In this document: positions 55,107 to 63,615 of the stretch, in pieces
Position numbering within the stretch: position 1 is the stretch's first letter
How the letters are laid out: each line of letters opens with the position of its first letter
Origin: Lysobacter changpingensis
GTDB taxonomy: Bacteria; Pseudomonadota; Gammaproteobacteria; Xanthomonadales; Xanthomonadaceae
Length of the DNA: 64,000 nt
Direction: 5' to 3'
NCBI RefSeq assembly: GCF_017308985.1
Contig: NZ_JADWPE010000002.1
Location: 558,001-622,000, forward strand
Notes under the pieces: generated by a model
Seen by the model: the letters and a program-made list of their open reading frames with translations, nothing else
Database searches by the model: none
What the model was told of the DNA's origin: nothing
Program-made: the position numbers and the translations under genes

Positions 55107-55583
55107 ATGAGCGTCCCCGCCACTCCCGAGGGTTACCACAGCGTCACGCCGTACCTGATCGTCGACGACGCCAGCGCCGCGCTGGACTTCTATCGCGAAG
55201 CGCTCGCGGCGGAGGAGATCTTCCGCCTGCCGATGGGCGACAAGATCGGCCATGCGGAAATCCGCATCGGCGATTCGATGCTCATGCTGTCGGACGAATG
55301 GCCCGACATGGACGCCTTCGGCCCGAAACGCCGGGGCGGCGCGACGGCGACGTTCGTGATCTACGTGCCCGACGTCGACGCGTCCTACGACCGCGCGGTG
55401 AAGGCCGGCGCGAAGATCGACCGCCCCGTCGAGAACCAGGCTTGGGGCGACCGCATGGGCACCGTGGTCGATCCGTTCGGCCACAAGTGGAGCCTGGCGA
55501 CGCACGTCGAGGACGTGTCGCCGGAGGAACTCAAGCGCCGCATGGACGAATGGATGCAGCAGCAGGCGGGGCTGACGGCCTGA
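55107..55583 (+). CDS. VOC-superfamily (glyoxalase/bleomycin resistance-like) protein
   Basis: 158 residues. VTPYLIVDDASAALDFYREALAAEE, GHAEIRIGDSMLMLSDE, and DPFGHKWSLATHVEDVSPEE are the pattern of the PhnB-like VOC group. Metal ligands of classic glyoxalases are not evident, so it may bind rather than cleave. GGAGG ahead of ATG 55107. A 60-bp gap from the ABM gene suggests one operon. Confidence 0.85.
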   Translation: MSVPATPEGYHSVTPYLIVDDASAALDFYREALAAEEIFRLPMGDKIGHAEIRIGDSMLMLSDEWPDMDAFGPKRRGGATATFVIYVPDVDASYDRAVKAGAKIDRPVENQAWGDRMGTVVDPFGHKWSLATHVEDVSPEELKRRMDEWMQQQAGLTA

Positions 55584-55592
55584 GGGTTCGAG

Positions 55593-55615
55593 CCCCTCTC
55601 CCACCGGGAGAGGGG
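55593..55615 (+). terminator. CCCCTCTCCC/GGGAGAGGGG hairpin after the VOC gene
   Basis: Perfect 10-bp stem with a three-base loop, nine bases after the stop, followed by TTGGGTGAGGGTCGG as in the 48391 element. Functions plausibly as terminator and is part of the same repeat family. Confidence 0.65.
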
Positions 55616-55703
55616 TTGGGTGAGGGTCGGCGAAGTGTCACGCGACCCTGTCGCGCGGAACCGCTCCATGCGGAGGCGTCATCCGCCTGAACGGACAAGC
55701 CCC

Positions 55704-56726
55704 TCACTCCCCCTCGTGAATCGCCGTTCCCCGGCTGCCATCGGGCCTGATCCAGCCGCGGAACATGCTGCCGCTGTTGAACGGCATCGCGATGTTGCCG
55801 TCGCGGTCGAGCGCGATCGCGCCACCGTCGCCGCCAGCCGCCGTGACGACTTCGTTGACCACCGCGTTCGCCGCCGTTTCCAGCGAATCGCCGCGATACG
55901 CCATGCGCGCGCAGATGTCATGCGCCACCGCATTGCGGATGTAGAACTCGCCCCAGCCCGTGCCGGAGACGCCGCAGCGTTCGTCGGCCCAGCTGCCGGC
56001 GCCGATCACCGGCGAATCGCCGACGCGGCCCCACTTCTTGTTGGTCATGCCGCCGGTGCTGGTCGCCACGGCGATGTGCCCCTGCGAATCCAGCGCGACC
56101 GCGCCGACGGTGCCGAAATACGTCGGCGCCTCCATCGTGCCGTTGTACGCCTCGCGCTTGCCCTTCGCGGCTTCGTCGCGTTGCGCCTTTTCAAGCTGCT
56201 GGCGGCGCTTGTCGGTGTCGAAATAGCTGTTGGGGACGCGCTCGATCTCGGGGTGCTCATCGGCGAACGCTTCCGCGCCGTCGCCGGCGAGCATCACGTG
56301 CGGGCTCTTCTCCATCACCGTGCGCGCGAGCCTGATGGGGTTCCTGATCGTCGTGACACCGGCGATCGCGCCGGCGCGGCGCGTGTGGCCTTCCATGATC
56401 GAGGCGTCGAGCTCGTGCCCGCCCTTGGCGTTGAAGACCGCGCCCTTGCCGGCGTTGAACTGCGGCGCGTCCTCCAGGACCACCACCGCCGCGGTCACCG
56501 CGTCCAGCGCGCTGCCGCCCCGGCTGAGCACGGCGTTGCCGGCGTCGAGCGCGCGGTTGAGGGCTTCGTGGTAGGCCTTGCGCTCGCCCGGCGTGATCGC
56601 GTTGCGCGGCACGAAGCCGGCGCCGCCGTGGATCACCAGCGCGGTCTTGCCGGTGGCCGGCGCGTCGGCCGCATGGAGGTTGAAGGACATGGCGAACAGG
56701 ACGGCGAGCGGGAGCGAAAGACGCAT
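55704..56726 (-). CDS. Isoaspartyl peptidase/L-asparaginase (Ntn family)
   Basis: 340 residues. Signal peptide (MRLSLPLAVLFAMSFNLHAAD, cleavage near residue 20) then the IaaA pattern: HGGAGFVPRNAITP, the nucleophile Thr at the start of the beta subunit in YFGTVGAVALDSQGHIAVATSTGG, and GDSPVIGAG. Autocleavage before the Thr is expected. The signal peptide places the enzyme in the periplasm or outside, differing from the cytoplasmic E. coli IaaA. Confidence 0.93.
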   Translation of the reverse strand: MRLSLPLAVLFAMSFNLHAADAPATGKTALVIHGGAGFVPRNAITPGERKAYHEALNRALDAGNAVLSRGGSALDAVTAAVVVLEDAPQFNAGKGAVFNAKGGHELDASIMEGHTRRAGAIAGVTTIRNPIRLARTVMEKSPHVMLAGDGAEAFADEHPEIERVPNSYFDTDKRRQQLEKAQRDEAAKGKREAYNGTMEAPTYFGTVGAVALDSQGHIAVATSTGGMTNKKWGRVGDSPVIGAGSWADERCGVSGTGWGEFYIRNAVAHDICARMAYRGDSLETAANAVVNEVVTAAGGDGGAIALDRDGNIAMPFNSGSMFRGWIRPDGSRGTAIHEGE

Positions 56727-56931
56727 GGACGGACCGGATGGAAACCTGGCCCGAGGATAGCGACTTTTTCTCATGCGACAGAGTCGCAGTCTGGCCAACG
56801 TTGCCGGGCCCGTCCGATGGGCGGCGGAGCCCGGGCCGGCCCGGGACATCGCAGTCCTCAAACGGCGGGATCCGCCTGAACGCCAACCCGGGTCCCCGCG
56901 CCTGCTGCACGGGGACCGCTGTCGCGTCCGC

Positions 56932-58170
56932 CTATTGCTGCCGCAGCGCCTCGATCGGGTCCAGCTGCGAAGCCTTCCGCGCCGGGTAATAGCCGAAGAA
57001 CAGCCCGGTCATGATCGAGAACGTCGCGGCCAGCGCGATCACCTGTCCGTTCAACGCCACCGGCAGGTCGCTGAAGCGGCCGACGACCAGCGCACCGGCG
57101 ACGCCGATCGCGATGCCCAGCACGCCGCCGCCGAGCGAGAGCAGCATCGCCTCGGCGAGGAACTGCCGCCGGACGTCCGACGGCCCCGCGCCGACCGCCA
57201 TGCGCAGGCCGATCTCGCGGATGCGCTCGGTCACCGACACCAGCATGATGTTCATGATCCCGATGCCGCCGACGATCAGCGAGATCGTCGCCACCGCGCC
57301 CAGCAGCAGCGACATCAGGCGCGTCGTCGCGGTGCGCGTGGCGACGATCTCGGAGATGTTGCGCACGTTGAAGTCGTCTTCCTCGCCCGGCTTGATGCGA
57401 TGCCGCTGGCGCAGCAGCGCCTCGACTTCGCCCTGCGCGTACGAGAGGTCCTTCGCATCGGCGACGGTCAGCGCGATCTGCATCACCGCGCCCGAAGGCA
57501 GGCCCATCGCGCCCATCAGGCGGCGGCGTCCGGTTTCCAGCGGCACCATCACCACGTCGTCCTGGTCCTGGCCGAAACCGCCCTGCCCCTTCGGCTTGAG
57601 CGTGCCCACCACGGTGAACGGCACGCGTCCCAGGCGGATCGTCTGGCCCACGCCGGAGTCGTCGCCGAACAGCGTGCGCCGCACCGTCTCGCCGATGATC
57701 ACCGACTTCGCCGCGCTGGTGTAATCCTGCGCGTCGAAGCCCTGGCCGTTGTCGATGGCCCAGCCGTTGATGTCGAAGAAATCCGCCTGCACGCCCTGCC
57801 AGCTGGTGGACGCGTTGTTCTCCGCGTAGACCACCTGCGTGTTGCCGCGCAGGGCGCCGGCGACGTACTGCACTTCGGGGATCTCGTTGCGGATCGCGTC
57901 GACGTCGCTTTCGTTGAGCGTGAAGAAACTCGACGCGCTCATGCGCCCGCCGCCGCCCGGACCGCGTCGCGAACCCGGGCTGATGTCCAGCCGCTGCGAG
58001 CCCAGTCCGGAGACCATCTTGTCGATCTCCTGCTGCGTGCCCTGGCCGACGGAGACCATCACGATCACCGCCGCGATGCCGATGATCACGCCCAGCGACG
58101 TCAGCGCGCTGCGCATCCAGTTGCCGCGCAGGGCGTAGATGGCGGTTCTCAGGATGTCGGAGAAGTTCAT
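56932..58170 (-). CDS. MacB-type ABC transporter permease
   Basis: 412 residues. N-terminal helix, then the MacB periplasmic domain (SGLGSQRLDISPGS ... NTQVVYAENNASTSWQGVQADFF) and a C-terminal FtsX-type helix bundle (GGIGIMNIMLVSVTERIREIGLRMAVGA, PARKASQLDPIEALRQQ). In E. coli MacB this is fused to the ATPase; here it is separate and coupled by ATGA to the ATPase gene. Efflux partner of the adaptor at 58943. Confidence 0.93.
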   Translation of the reverse strand: MNFSDILRTAIYALRGNWMRSALTSLGVIIGIAAVIVMVSVGQGTQQEIDKMVSGLGSQRLDISPGSRRGPGGGGRMSASSFFTLNESDVDAIRNEIPEVQYVAGALRGNTQVVYAENNASTSWQGVQADFFDINGWAIDNGQGFDAQDYTSAAKSVIIGETVRRTLFGDDSGVGQTIRLGRVPFTVVGTLKPKGQGGFGQDQDDVVMVPLETGRRRLMGAMGLPSGAVMQIALTVADAKDLSYAQGEVEALLRQRHRIKPGEEDDFNVRNISEIVATRTATTRLMSLLLGAVATISLIVGGIGIMNIMLVSVTERIREIGLRMAVGAGPSDVRRQFLAEAMLLSLGGGVLGIAIGVAGALVVGRFSDLPVALNGQVIALAATFSIMTGLFFGYYPARKASQLDPIEALRQQ

Positions 58171-58946
58171 GGCGCGCTTCCTTCGGGAACCGGCTCTTCG
58201 GCGTGCAACTCCCCATCGCGCATCACATACACCCGGTCCGCATGCGCGGCGACCTCCGCGTCGTGCGTGATCAGCACCACGGTATGGTCGTCGTCGCGCA
58301 GGCGCTTGAACAGCGCGAGGATTTCCTCGCCCGTCCTGCTGTCGAGCGCGCCGGTGGGTTCGTCGGCGAGCAGGATCGGGGGGCGGTTGATCAGTGCGCG
58401 GGCGATCGCCACGCGCTGCTGCTGGCCGCCGGAAAGTTCGCTGGGCTTGTGGCCGACGCGTTCGCCCAGGCCGACCGACACCAGCGCTTCGCGCGCGCGC
58501 TCCAGGCGTTCGTGCGGCGGCACGCGCGCGTAGCCGAGCGGCATCGCCACGTTGTCCAGCGCGCTCATGCGCGGCAGCAGGTTGAACCCCTGGAAAACGA
58601 AGCCGATCTTGTCCCGGCGCAGCGCCGCCAGCTCTTCCGCATCGAGCGTGGAGACGTCCACGCCGTCGCATTCGTAGGTGCCGGCGGTGGGCGTGTCGAG
58701 GCAGCCGATGAGGTTCATGAGCGTGGATTTGCCCGAGCCCGACGGCCCCATGATCGCGACGAACTCGCCGCGATCGATGCGCAGGTTCACGCCGCGCAAC
58801 GCCTGCACTTCGGCTTCGGTGTGCGCGGCGTAGGTCTTGCTGAGCGCGCGGGTGAGGATCACCGGCACGTCTGCGCCGTCGCGTACGGCGGCGTTCAAGG
58901 GCGCGCTCATTCGCGCGCGACCTTGCTCGTTCGAGGGCGCGCTCAT
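58167..58946 (-). CDS. MacB-type ABC transporter ATP-binding protein
   Basis: 259 residues. Walker A GPSGSGKSTL, Q-loop VFQGFNLL, signature LSGGQQQRVAIARAL, Walker B LLADEPTGALD and switch His in ITHD. The N-terminus is odd: MSAPSNEQGRARMSAPLN, the two MSAP-N segments arising from a direct repeat of the start region. ATG 58946 overlaps the adaptor stop by four bases; ATG 58910 is a second possible start. Confidence 0.94.
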   Translation of the reverse strand: MSAPSNEQGRARMSAPLNAAVRDGADVPVILTRALSKTYAAHTEAEVQALRGVNLRIDRGEFVAIMGPSGSGKSTLMNLIGCLDTPTAGTYECDGVDVSTLDAEELAALRRDKIGFVFQGFNLLPRMSALDNVAMPLGYARVPPHERLERAREALVSVGLGERVGHKPSELSGGQQQRVAIARALINRPPILLADEPTGALDSRTGEEILALFKRLRDDDHTVVLITHDAEVAAHADRVYVMRDGELHAEEPVPEGSAP

Positions 58947-60484
58947 TCGCGCGCCCTTTCGCCGGTCACGATCGCGTCGCCGGCCTTGAGGCCGCCGCCG
59001 GAGATTTCCGTGTCGGTGCCGTCGCTCGCGCCCAGGCGCACCATCACCGCCTGCGGCTGGCCGTCGACGAGCTTGTAGAGCGGCACGCGCTTGGCGTTGA
59101 CCAGGTTCGACAGCGCGGCATCCCACTGCTTCTTCCGCGCATCGTCGAGCGTCGCGCGGAAGGCGGCGAAGTCTTCCTTGAAGCGGTCGGCCATGCGCTG
59201 GCGCACCTGCGCCTGCACGTTGCCGGCGCCGGGTCCGCCGATCGTCACAGGCCCGCCCGGGCCACCGCGACCGCCGCCGAACAAGCCGTTGCCGCCCTGC
59301 TGCGTCGCCTGCGCCTGGCGCGCGGCCTGGCGCGCGCGTACGGCTTCGACGGCGGTGTCGAACGCCGCCTGCTGGTCGGCGTTCAACTTCATCGAAGCGG
59401 CCGTGCGAGAGAGATCGTCGAGCATGCCCGTGCCACCGCGGGGGCCACCCGCCTGCGGCGTGGCGACCGCGTTCTGCCCGGTGTCGGCCGGCTTGAAGCG
59501 CAGCGCGGCGTTGGACACCTTCAGCACGTCGTCGCGCTTGCTGACTTCGATTTCCGCGTTGACGGTCAGGCCCGGCAGCAGCGTGCCGTCGCTGTTGTCG
59601 ACGGTGACGACGACGGGATAGGTCACGACATTGTTCGTGGTGGTCGCCGACAGGCGCACCTGCTCGACCGTGCCGCGGAACTGGCGATCCGGGAACGCAT
59701 CGACGGTGAACGACACGTTCTGCCCGGTGCGGACCTGGCCGATGTCGGCTTCGTCCACGGCCAGTTCGATCTTCATCTTCGCCAGGTCCTCGGCGATGGT
59801 GAACAGCTCCGGCGCCTGCAGGCTCGCGGCCACGGTCTGGCCGGGCTCGATGCTGCGCGTGAGCACCACGCCGTCCACCGGCGAGCGGATCACGGTGCGC
59901 TCCAGGTTCACCTGCGTGGTCTGCGTGGATGCGGTCTGCTGGCGGATCGACGCCTGCGCCGCATTGACCTGCGCGCGCGCCTGGTCGAGCGCGGCCTTGG
60001 CGAGGTCGACGTCGCTGCGCGCGACCAGCTGGCGCGCGCCGAGGTCGGCCTTGCGCCTGTAATCGAGCTCGGCGTTGAGCAGCGTCGCCTGCGCCTGGTT
60101 GAGCGACGCGCGTGCGCTGGCGATCTGCGCGTTGCCCTGCGCGATCTGCGCCTCGTAGGTCTTCGGGTCGATGCGCGCGATGACCTGTCCCTTGCTCACC
60201 TGGTCGTTGAAGTCGACCAGCACGTCGGTGACCTGGCCGGAAATCTGGCTGCCAACAGTGACGGTGGAAATCGCGCTGAGCGTGCCGGTGGAGGAGATCG
60301 CCACGCGGATGTCGCCGCGCTCCACGGGCACGGTGCGGAACGCGCCCTCGGCCGCTTCCGCGCCGCGCTTGCGATAGAAGTACGCGCCGCCCGCGACCAG
60401 GGCGAGCACCACCGCGGCGACGATGCCGTGGCGGATCCAGGGCGTGGGCTTGCGGGCATTGCGGGTCGGGCGGGCTGCGCTCAT
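58943..60484 (-). CDS. MacA-like periplasmic adaptor (HlyD/RND family)
   Basis: 513 residues. One N-terminal membrane helix (about 20-40), biotinyl-lipoyl domain (VTVGSQISGQVTDVLVDFNDQV ... RTVIRSPVDGVVLTRSIEPG), a helical hairpin (SARASLNQAQATLLNAELDY), and beta-barrel and membrane-proximal domains (VTYPVVVTVDNSDGTLLPGL). About 110 residues between 345 and 455 interrupt the C-terminal domain with a charged helical stretch (ASMKLNADQQAAFDTAVEAV ... RMADRFKEDFAAFRATLDD). It links the permease to an outer-membrane channel encoded elsewhere. Confidence 0.9.
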   Translation of the reverse strand: MSAARPTRNARKPTPWIRHGIVAAVVLALVAGGAYFYRKRGAEAAEGAFRTVPVERGDIRVAISSTGTLSAISTVTVGSQISGQVTDVLVDFNDQVSKGQVIARIDPKTYEAQIAQGNAQIASARASLNQAQATLLNAELDYRRKADLGARQLVARSDVDLAKAALDQARAQVNAAQASIRQQTASTQTTQVNLERTVIRSPVDGVVLTRSIEPGQTVAASLQAPELFTIAEDLAKMKIELAVDEADIGQVRTGQNVSFTVDAFPDRQFRGTVEQVRLSATTTNNVVTYPVVVTVDNSDGTLLPGLTVNAEIEVSKRDDVLKVSNAALRFKPADTGQNAVATPQAGGPRGGTGMLDDLSRTAASMKLNADQQAAFDTAVEAVRARQAARQAQATQQGGNGLFGGGRGGPGGPVTIGGPGAGNVQAQVRQRMADRFKEDFAAFRATLDDARKKQWDAALSNLVNAKRVPLYKLVDGQPQAVMVRLGASDGTDTEISGGGLKAGDAIVTGERARE

Positions 60485-60766
60485 GGGGCTCTATTCAGGA
60501 GGTATGCCGGCGCGAACGCGCCAGCGGCGTGTGCGTTGACAGTGGGCGGAGGGAATCGTTCAGCCGATTCTCCCTCCCCTGCGTGCACGGGTGAGGAGGG
60601 ACGCTTGCGCACCACTGGCGCGCGTCCCGACGAACGGGCCAGGCCCGATGGCCGCGGGGTTGCGGAGGCCGCGACAGCGGCGGGATTCCCGCGCGGAGGT
60701 TCGGCGCTAGCGCCGCTTACCCCTGCAAGCAGGGGGACGAGCAGACGCCGGGGGAGAGGAACGGAC
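60485..60766. other. Gap between sensor kinase and adaptor genes
   Basis: 282 bp, with a hairpin CCCCTGC/GCAGGGG at 60720-60735 beyond the kinase stop and a CTCCCTCCCC...GAGGAGGG element near 60570-60600. No gene seen. It probably holds the adaptor operon promoter and could hold the response regulator's site. Confidence 0.45.
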
Positions 60767-62044
60767 TCATCGCCCGAACCGGATCACCGCCGTCGTCCCC
60801 TGCCCCGGCGCACTCGCCAGGCTCACCGGCCAGCCGAAGCGCTCGCCGAGCCGGCGCACGATCGACAGGCCCATGCCCTTGCCGTCGCTGTCGGCCGAAT
60901 CGGCGCGGAAGAACGGATCGAACGCCTTGGCCAGGATTTCCGGCGACATGCCGATGCCGCTGTCGCGGATCACCACGCGATCGGGCATCAGGCGCACCTC
61001 GATCTCGCCCGATTCGGTAAACCGCGCCGCGTTCCCCAGCAGGTTGCCGACCATCACCCGCAGCACGTGCGGCGGCGCGACCAGTCGCGGCGCGCCTTCG
61101 TCGTGCAGGCTCACGGTGACCGGGCGGTCGCCGAGCAGCGGGCGGATGCGTTCGACCTCGGCGGTGACGATCTCGCGCACCTCGAATTCCTCGCTCTGCG
61201 GCGCCACGTCGGCTTCGCGGGCGAGGATCAGGAACGCCTCGATCACCGCCTCCATGTCGCGCCCGGCCTGCTGGATGCGCGACAGCGAACGCCGCGTGCG
61301 CGGGCTGTTCTCGGTGTCGGCGAGCATCAGGTCGGTGGCGACGCGGATCACCGTGAGCGGCGTGCGCAGTTCGTGGCTGGCGTCGCGGGTGAAGTTGCGT
61401 TCGCGCTGGACGAAATCGCCGACGCGCTGCGACAGCCCGGTGAGCGCGCGCGAGAGCTTGCGCACTTCGTCGCCCGCTTCCGGCGGCAGGTGCGCGGAGG
61501 CGATCGCGCTCGCATCGGGATCGCGCGGGTCCCAGTGCGCGACTTGGTTCGCCAGCCAGCTCACCGGCGAAACCAGGCGCTTGGACGTGCGATACGTCAT
61601 CCAGATCAGCACGCCGCTGGTGACCAGCGAAAGCAACAGCGACACCAGTCCCGTCAGCAGCACCGACTGGTCGGCGAGCCACGCGGAGAACACGATGTAC
61701 AGCGTGCCCTGCTCGCGGCGATCGACGTACACCAGCCGCCCGCTGTCGCGCAGGCGCTGCACGCCGTTGCCGGTCACCGCGCGCAGTTCGGCCGGCAACG
61801 CCGGCTGCAGGTTGCCGGGAATGACCAGGTAGCTCGTCATCGTCGAACTGCCCGGCAGGCGATGCGAAGGATCTTCCGCGTACGCCTGCCAGAACGCCTG
61901 CGCTTCCTGCGCGACGCGCTGTTCCACGACCTTCTGGCGCACGATGATCCCGGTGAGCAGGATGCCCACCGTGATCACGATGCTGCCGATCAACGCCTGC
62001 GTGATGAACGCGAGTTTGATCCTGCGCGGTAGTCCGTGCGCCAT
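60767..62044 (-). CDS. Sensor histidine kinase
   Basis: 425 residues. Two membrane helices (about 10-34 and 126-150) enclose a 90-residue periplasmic sensor with no recognised fold. A HAMP-like linker leads to the H-box RDASHELRTPLTV (His about 222), then N-box (NLLGNAARF), G1 (DSGIGM) and G2 (KGMGLSIV). It lies nine bases after the response regulator gene. Signal unknown. Confidence 0.92.
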   Translation of the reverse strand: MAHGLPRRIKLAFITQALIGSIVITVGILLTGIIVRQKVVEQRVAQEAQAFWQAYAEDPSHRLPGSSTMTSYLVIPGNLQPALPAELRAVTGNGVQRLRDSGRLVYVDRREQGTLYIVFSAWLADQSVLLTGLVSLLLSLVTSGVLIWMTYRTSKRLVSPVSWLANQVAHWDPRDPDASAIASAHLPPEAGDEVRKLSRALTGLSQRVGDFVQRERNFTRDASHELRTPLTVIRVATDLMLADTENSPRTRRSLSRIQQAGRDMEAVIEAFLILAREADVAPQSEEFEVREIVTAEVERIRPLLGDRPVTVSLHDEGAPRLVAPPHVLRVMVGNLLGNAARFTESGEIEVRLMPDRVVIRDSGIGMSPEILAKAFDPFFRADSADSDGKGMGLSIVRRLGERFGWPVSLASAPGQGTTAVIRFGR

Positions 62045-62053
62045 GAGTCGCGA

Positions 62054-62770
62054 CTATTCAGGCGGCTGGGATATGTCCGCCACGCGATAGCCCGCGCTCT
62101 GCACGGTATGCAGCAGCTGCTTGTCGAACGGCTTGTCGATGGTCTTGCGCAGGTTGTAGAGATGGCTGCGCAAGGTATCCGAATCCGGCAGGCCGTTACC
62201 CCAGATCTCGCGTTCGATCTCCTGGCGGCTCACCACGCGCGGCGATTCGCGCATGAGGATGGTCAGCAGGCGAAGCCCGATCGGCGAAAGCTGCAGCTCG
62301 CTTCCGCCGCGCGTCACGCGCAGGCTGGCGGGATCGAGGACCAGGTCGGCGACCTTCAGCACCTCGCCCCCGACCTGCCGGCGTTCGCGGCGGATCAACG
62401 CGCGCAGGCGCGCTTCCAGCTCCTGGATCGCGAAGGGCTTGGTCAGGTAGTCGTCGGCCCCGGCGCCCAGGCCGGTGAGCTTCTCGTCCAGCGTGTCGCG
62501 CGCGGTGAGCATGAGCACCGGCGTCGACTTGCGCGCTTCCTCGCGTAGTTTCTTGCAAAGCTCCACGCCGTCCATGCGCGGGAGCATCAGGTCCAGCACG
62601 ATGACGTCGTAATTGTTTTCCGTCGCCAGGCGATAACCGTCGAGGCCGTCGCTGGCATAGTCCACCTCGAAGCCGCGACCTTCGAGATACTCGCCTACCA
62701 TCTCCGAGATGTTGCGGTTGTCCTCGACAATGAGGACCAGGCCGCCATCCCTTGTTCCGGTACCCTGCAT
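62054..62770 (-). CDS. OmpR-family response regulator
   Basis: 238 residues. Receiver domain with the phospho-acceptor Asp in VLDLMLPRMDG (about residue 60) and Lys in YLTKPF, then a winged helix DNA-binding domain (VSRQEIEREIWGNGLPDSDTLRSHLYNLRKTID). GGGAGG precedes ATG 62770. Pairs with the kinase and is located just upstream of the MacAB-type genes on the same strand. Confidence 0.93.
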   Translation of the reverse strand: MQGTGTRDGGLVLIVEDNRNISEMVGEYLEGRGFEVDYASDGLDGYRLATENNYDVIVLDLMLPRMDGVELCKKLREEARKSTPVLMLTARDTLDEKLTGLGAGADDYLTKPFAIQELEARLRALIRRERRQVGGEVLKVADLVLDPASLRVTRGGSELQLSPIGLRLLTILMRESPRVVSRQEIEREIWGNGLPDSDTLRSHLYNLRKTIDKPFDKQLLHTVQSAGYRVADISQPPE

Positions 62771-62874
62771 GCAAACCTCCCGACGCTTCAGCTTTGTGAA
62801 GGCTGCCGGGGCGCGGGTGGAGGGACCGTGAAGGCCCACCACGAAAACTGAACCAGCCCCAGCGAATCCTGCCC

Positions 62875-63216
62875 ATGCCCCTGGAACGCATCCTCCCCAT
62901 CGCCCTGCTGCTGGGCTCGAACGTCTTCATGACCTTCGCCTGGTACGGCCACCTGAAGTACAAGTCCGCGCCGCTCATGATGGCGATCCTCGCCAGCTGG
63001 GGCATCGCGTTCTTCGAATACTGCCTGATGGTCCCGGCCAACCGGATGGGCAGCGCAGTCTACTCCGCGCCGCAGCTCAAGGGCCTTCAGGAAGTCATCA
63101 CGCTGCTGGTCTTCGCCGCGTTCTCGGCGTGGTACCTGGACCAGCCGCTGAAGTGGAACCACTGGGCGGGATTCGCGCTGATCGCGGTAGCCGCCTGGTT
63201 GATCTTCCTGGAGTGA
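62875..63216 (+). CDS. Small DMT-type membrane protein (DUF486)
   Basis: 113 residues, four helices. The N-terminal LLLGSNVFMTFAWYGHLKYK and C-terminal WNHWAGFALIAVAAWLIF match the DUF486 group related to the drug/metabolite transporters. Divergent from the response regulator. Substrate unknown. Confidence 0.85.
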   Translation: MPLERILPIALLLGSNVFMTFAWYGHLKYKSAPLMMAILASWGIAFFEYCLMVPANRMGSAVYSAPQLKGLQEVITLLVFAAFSAWYLDQPLKWNHWAGFALIAVAAWLIFLE

Positions 63217-63290
63217 GGGGTTTGGAGCAGGAGCGGGAAGCGGGCAAAGCCGCGCTTCCCACTTCTCGTTCCTGGTTCCTCGTCCCTCCC

Positions 63291-63593
63291 CTAGAACCGG
63301 ATCTTCCCCGTCACGATGTCCTTGAACATCACCCAGTCGCCGAGGAACGAATAGAACGGGTGCTTGAACGTCGCCGGCCGGTTCTTCTCGAAGAAGAAAT
63401 GCCCGACCCACGCGAAGCCGTAGCCGCACACCAGCGCCGCGAGCAACCACCACGCATTGGCACGCACGATCGCCAGCGCGACCAGCGCCAGCACGCCGCA
63501 GCTGCCGATGAAATGCAGCCGTCGGCTGGTGCGGTGGCGGTGTTCGCTCAGGTAGAACGGATAGAACTCGCGGAAGCTGGCGAAGCGCGACAT
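63291..63593 (-). CDS. DUF962/Mpo1-like membrane protein
   Basis: 100 residues. FREFYPFYLSEHRHRTSRRLHFIGS, GYGFAWVGHFFFEKNRPATFKHPFYSF and LGDWVMFKD are typical of the DUF962 (YGL010w/Mpo1) family, with the conserved His residues. Yeast Mpo1 is a fatty-acid alpha-dioxygenase; the bacterial homologues are unassigned. Follows mazG after 22 bp. Confidence 0.9.
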   Translation of the reverse strand: MSRFASFREFYPFYLSEHRHRTSRRLHFIGSCGVLALVALAIVRANAWWLLAALVCGYGFAWVGHFFFEKNRPATFKHPFYSFLGDWVMFKDIVTGKIRF

Positions 63594-63615
63594 GTCGTCC
63601 TCCGATGCCGGGCGC

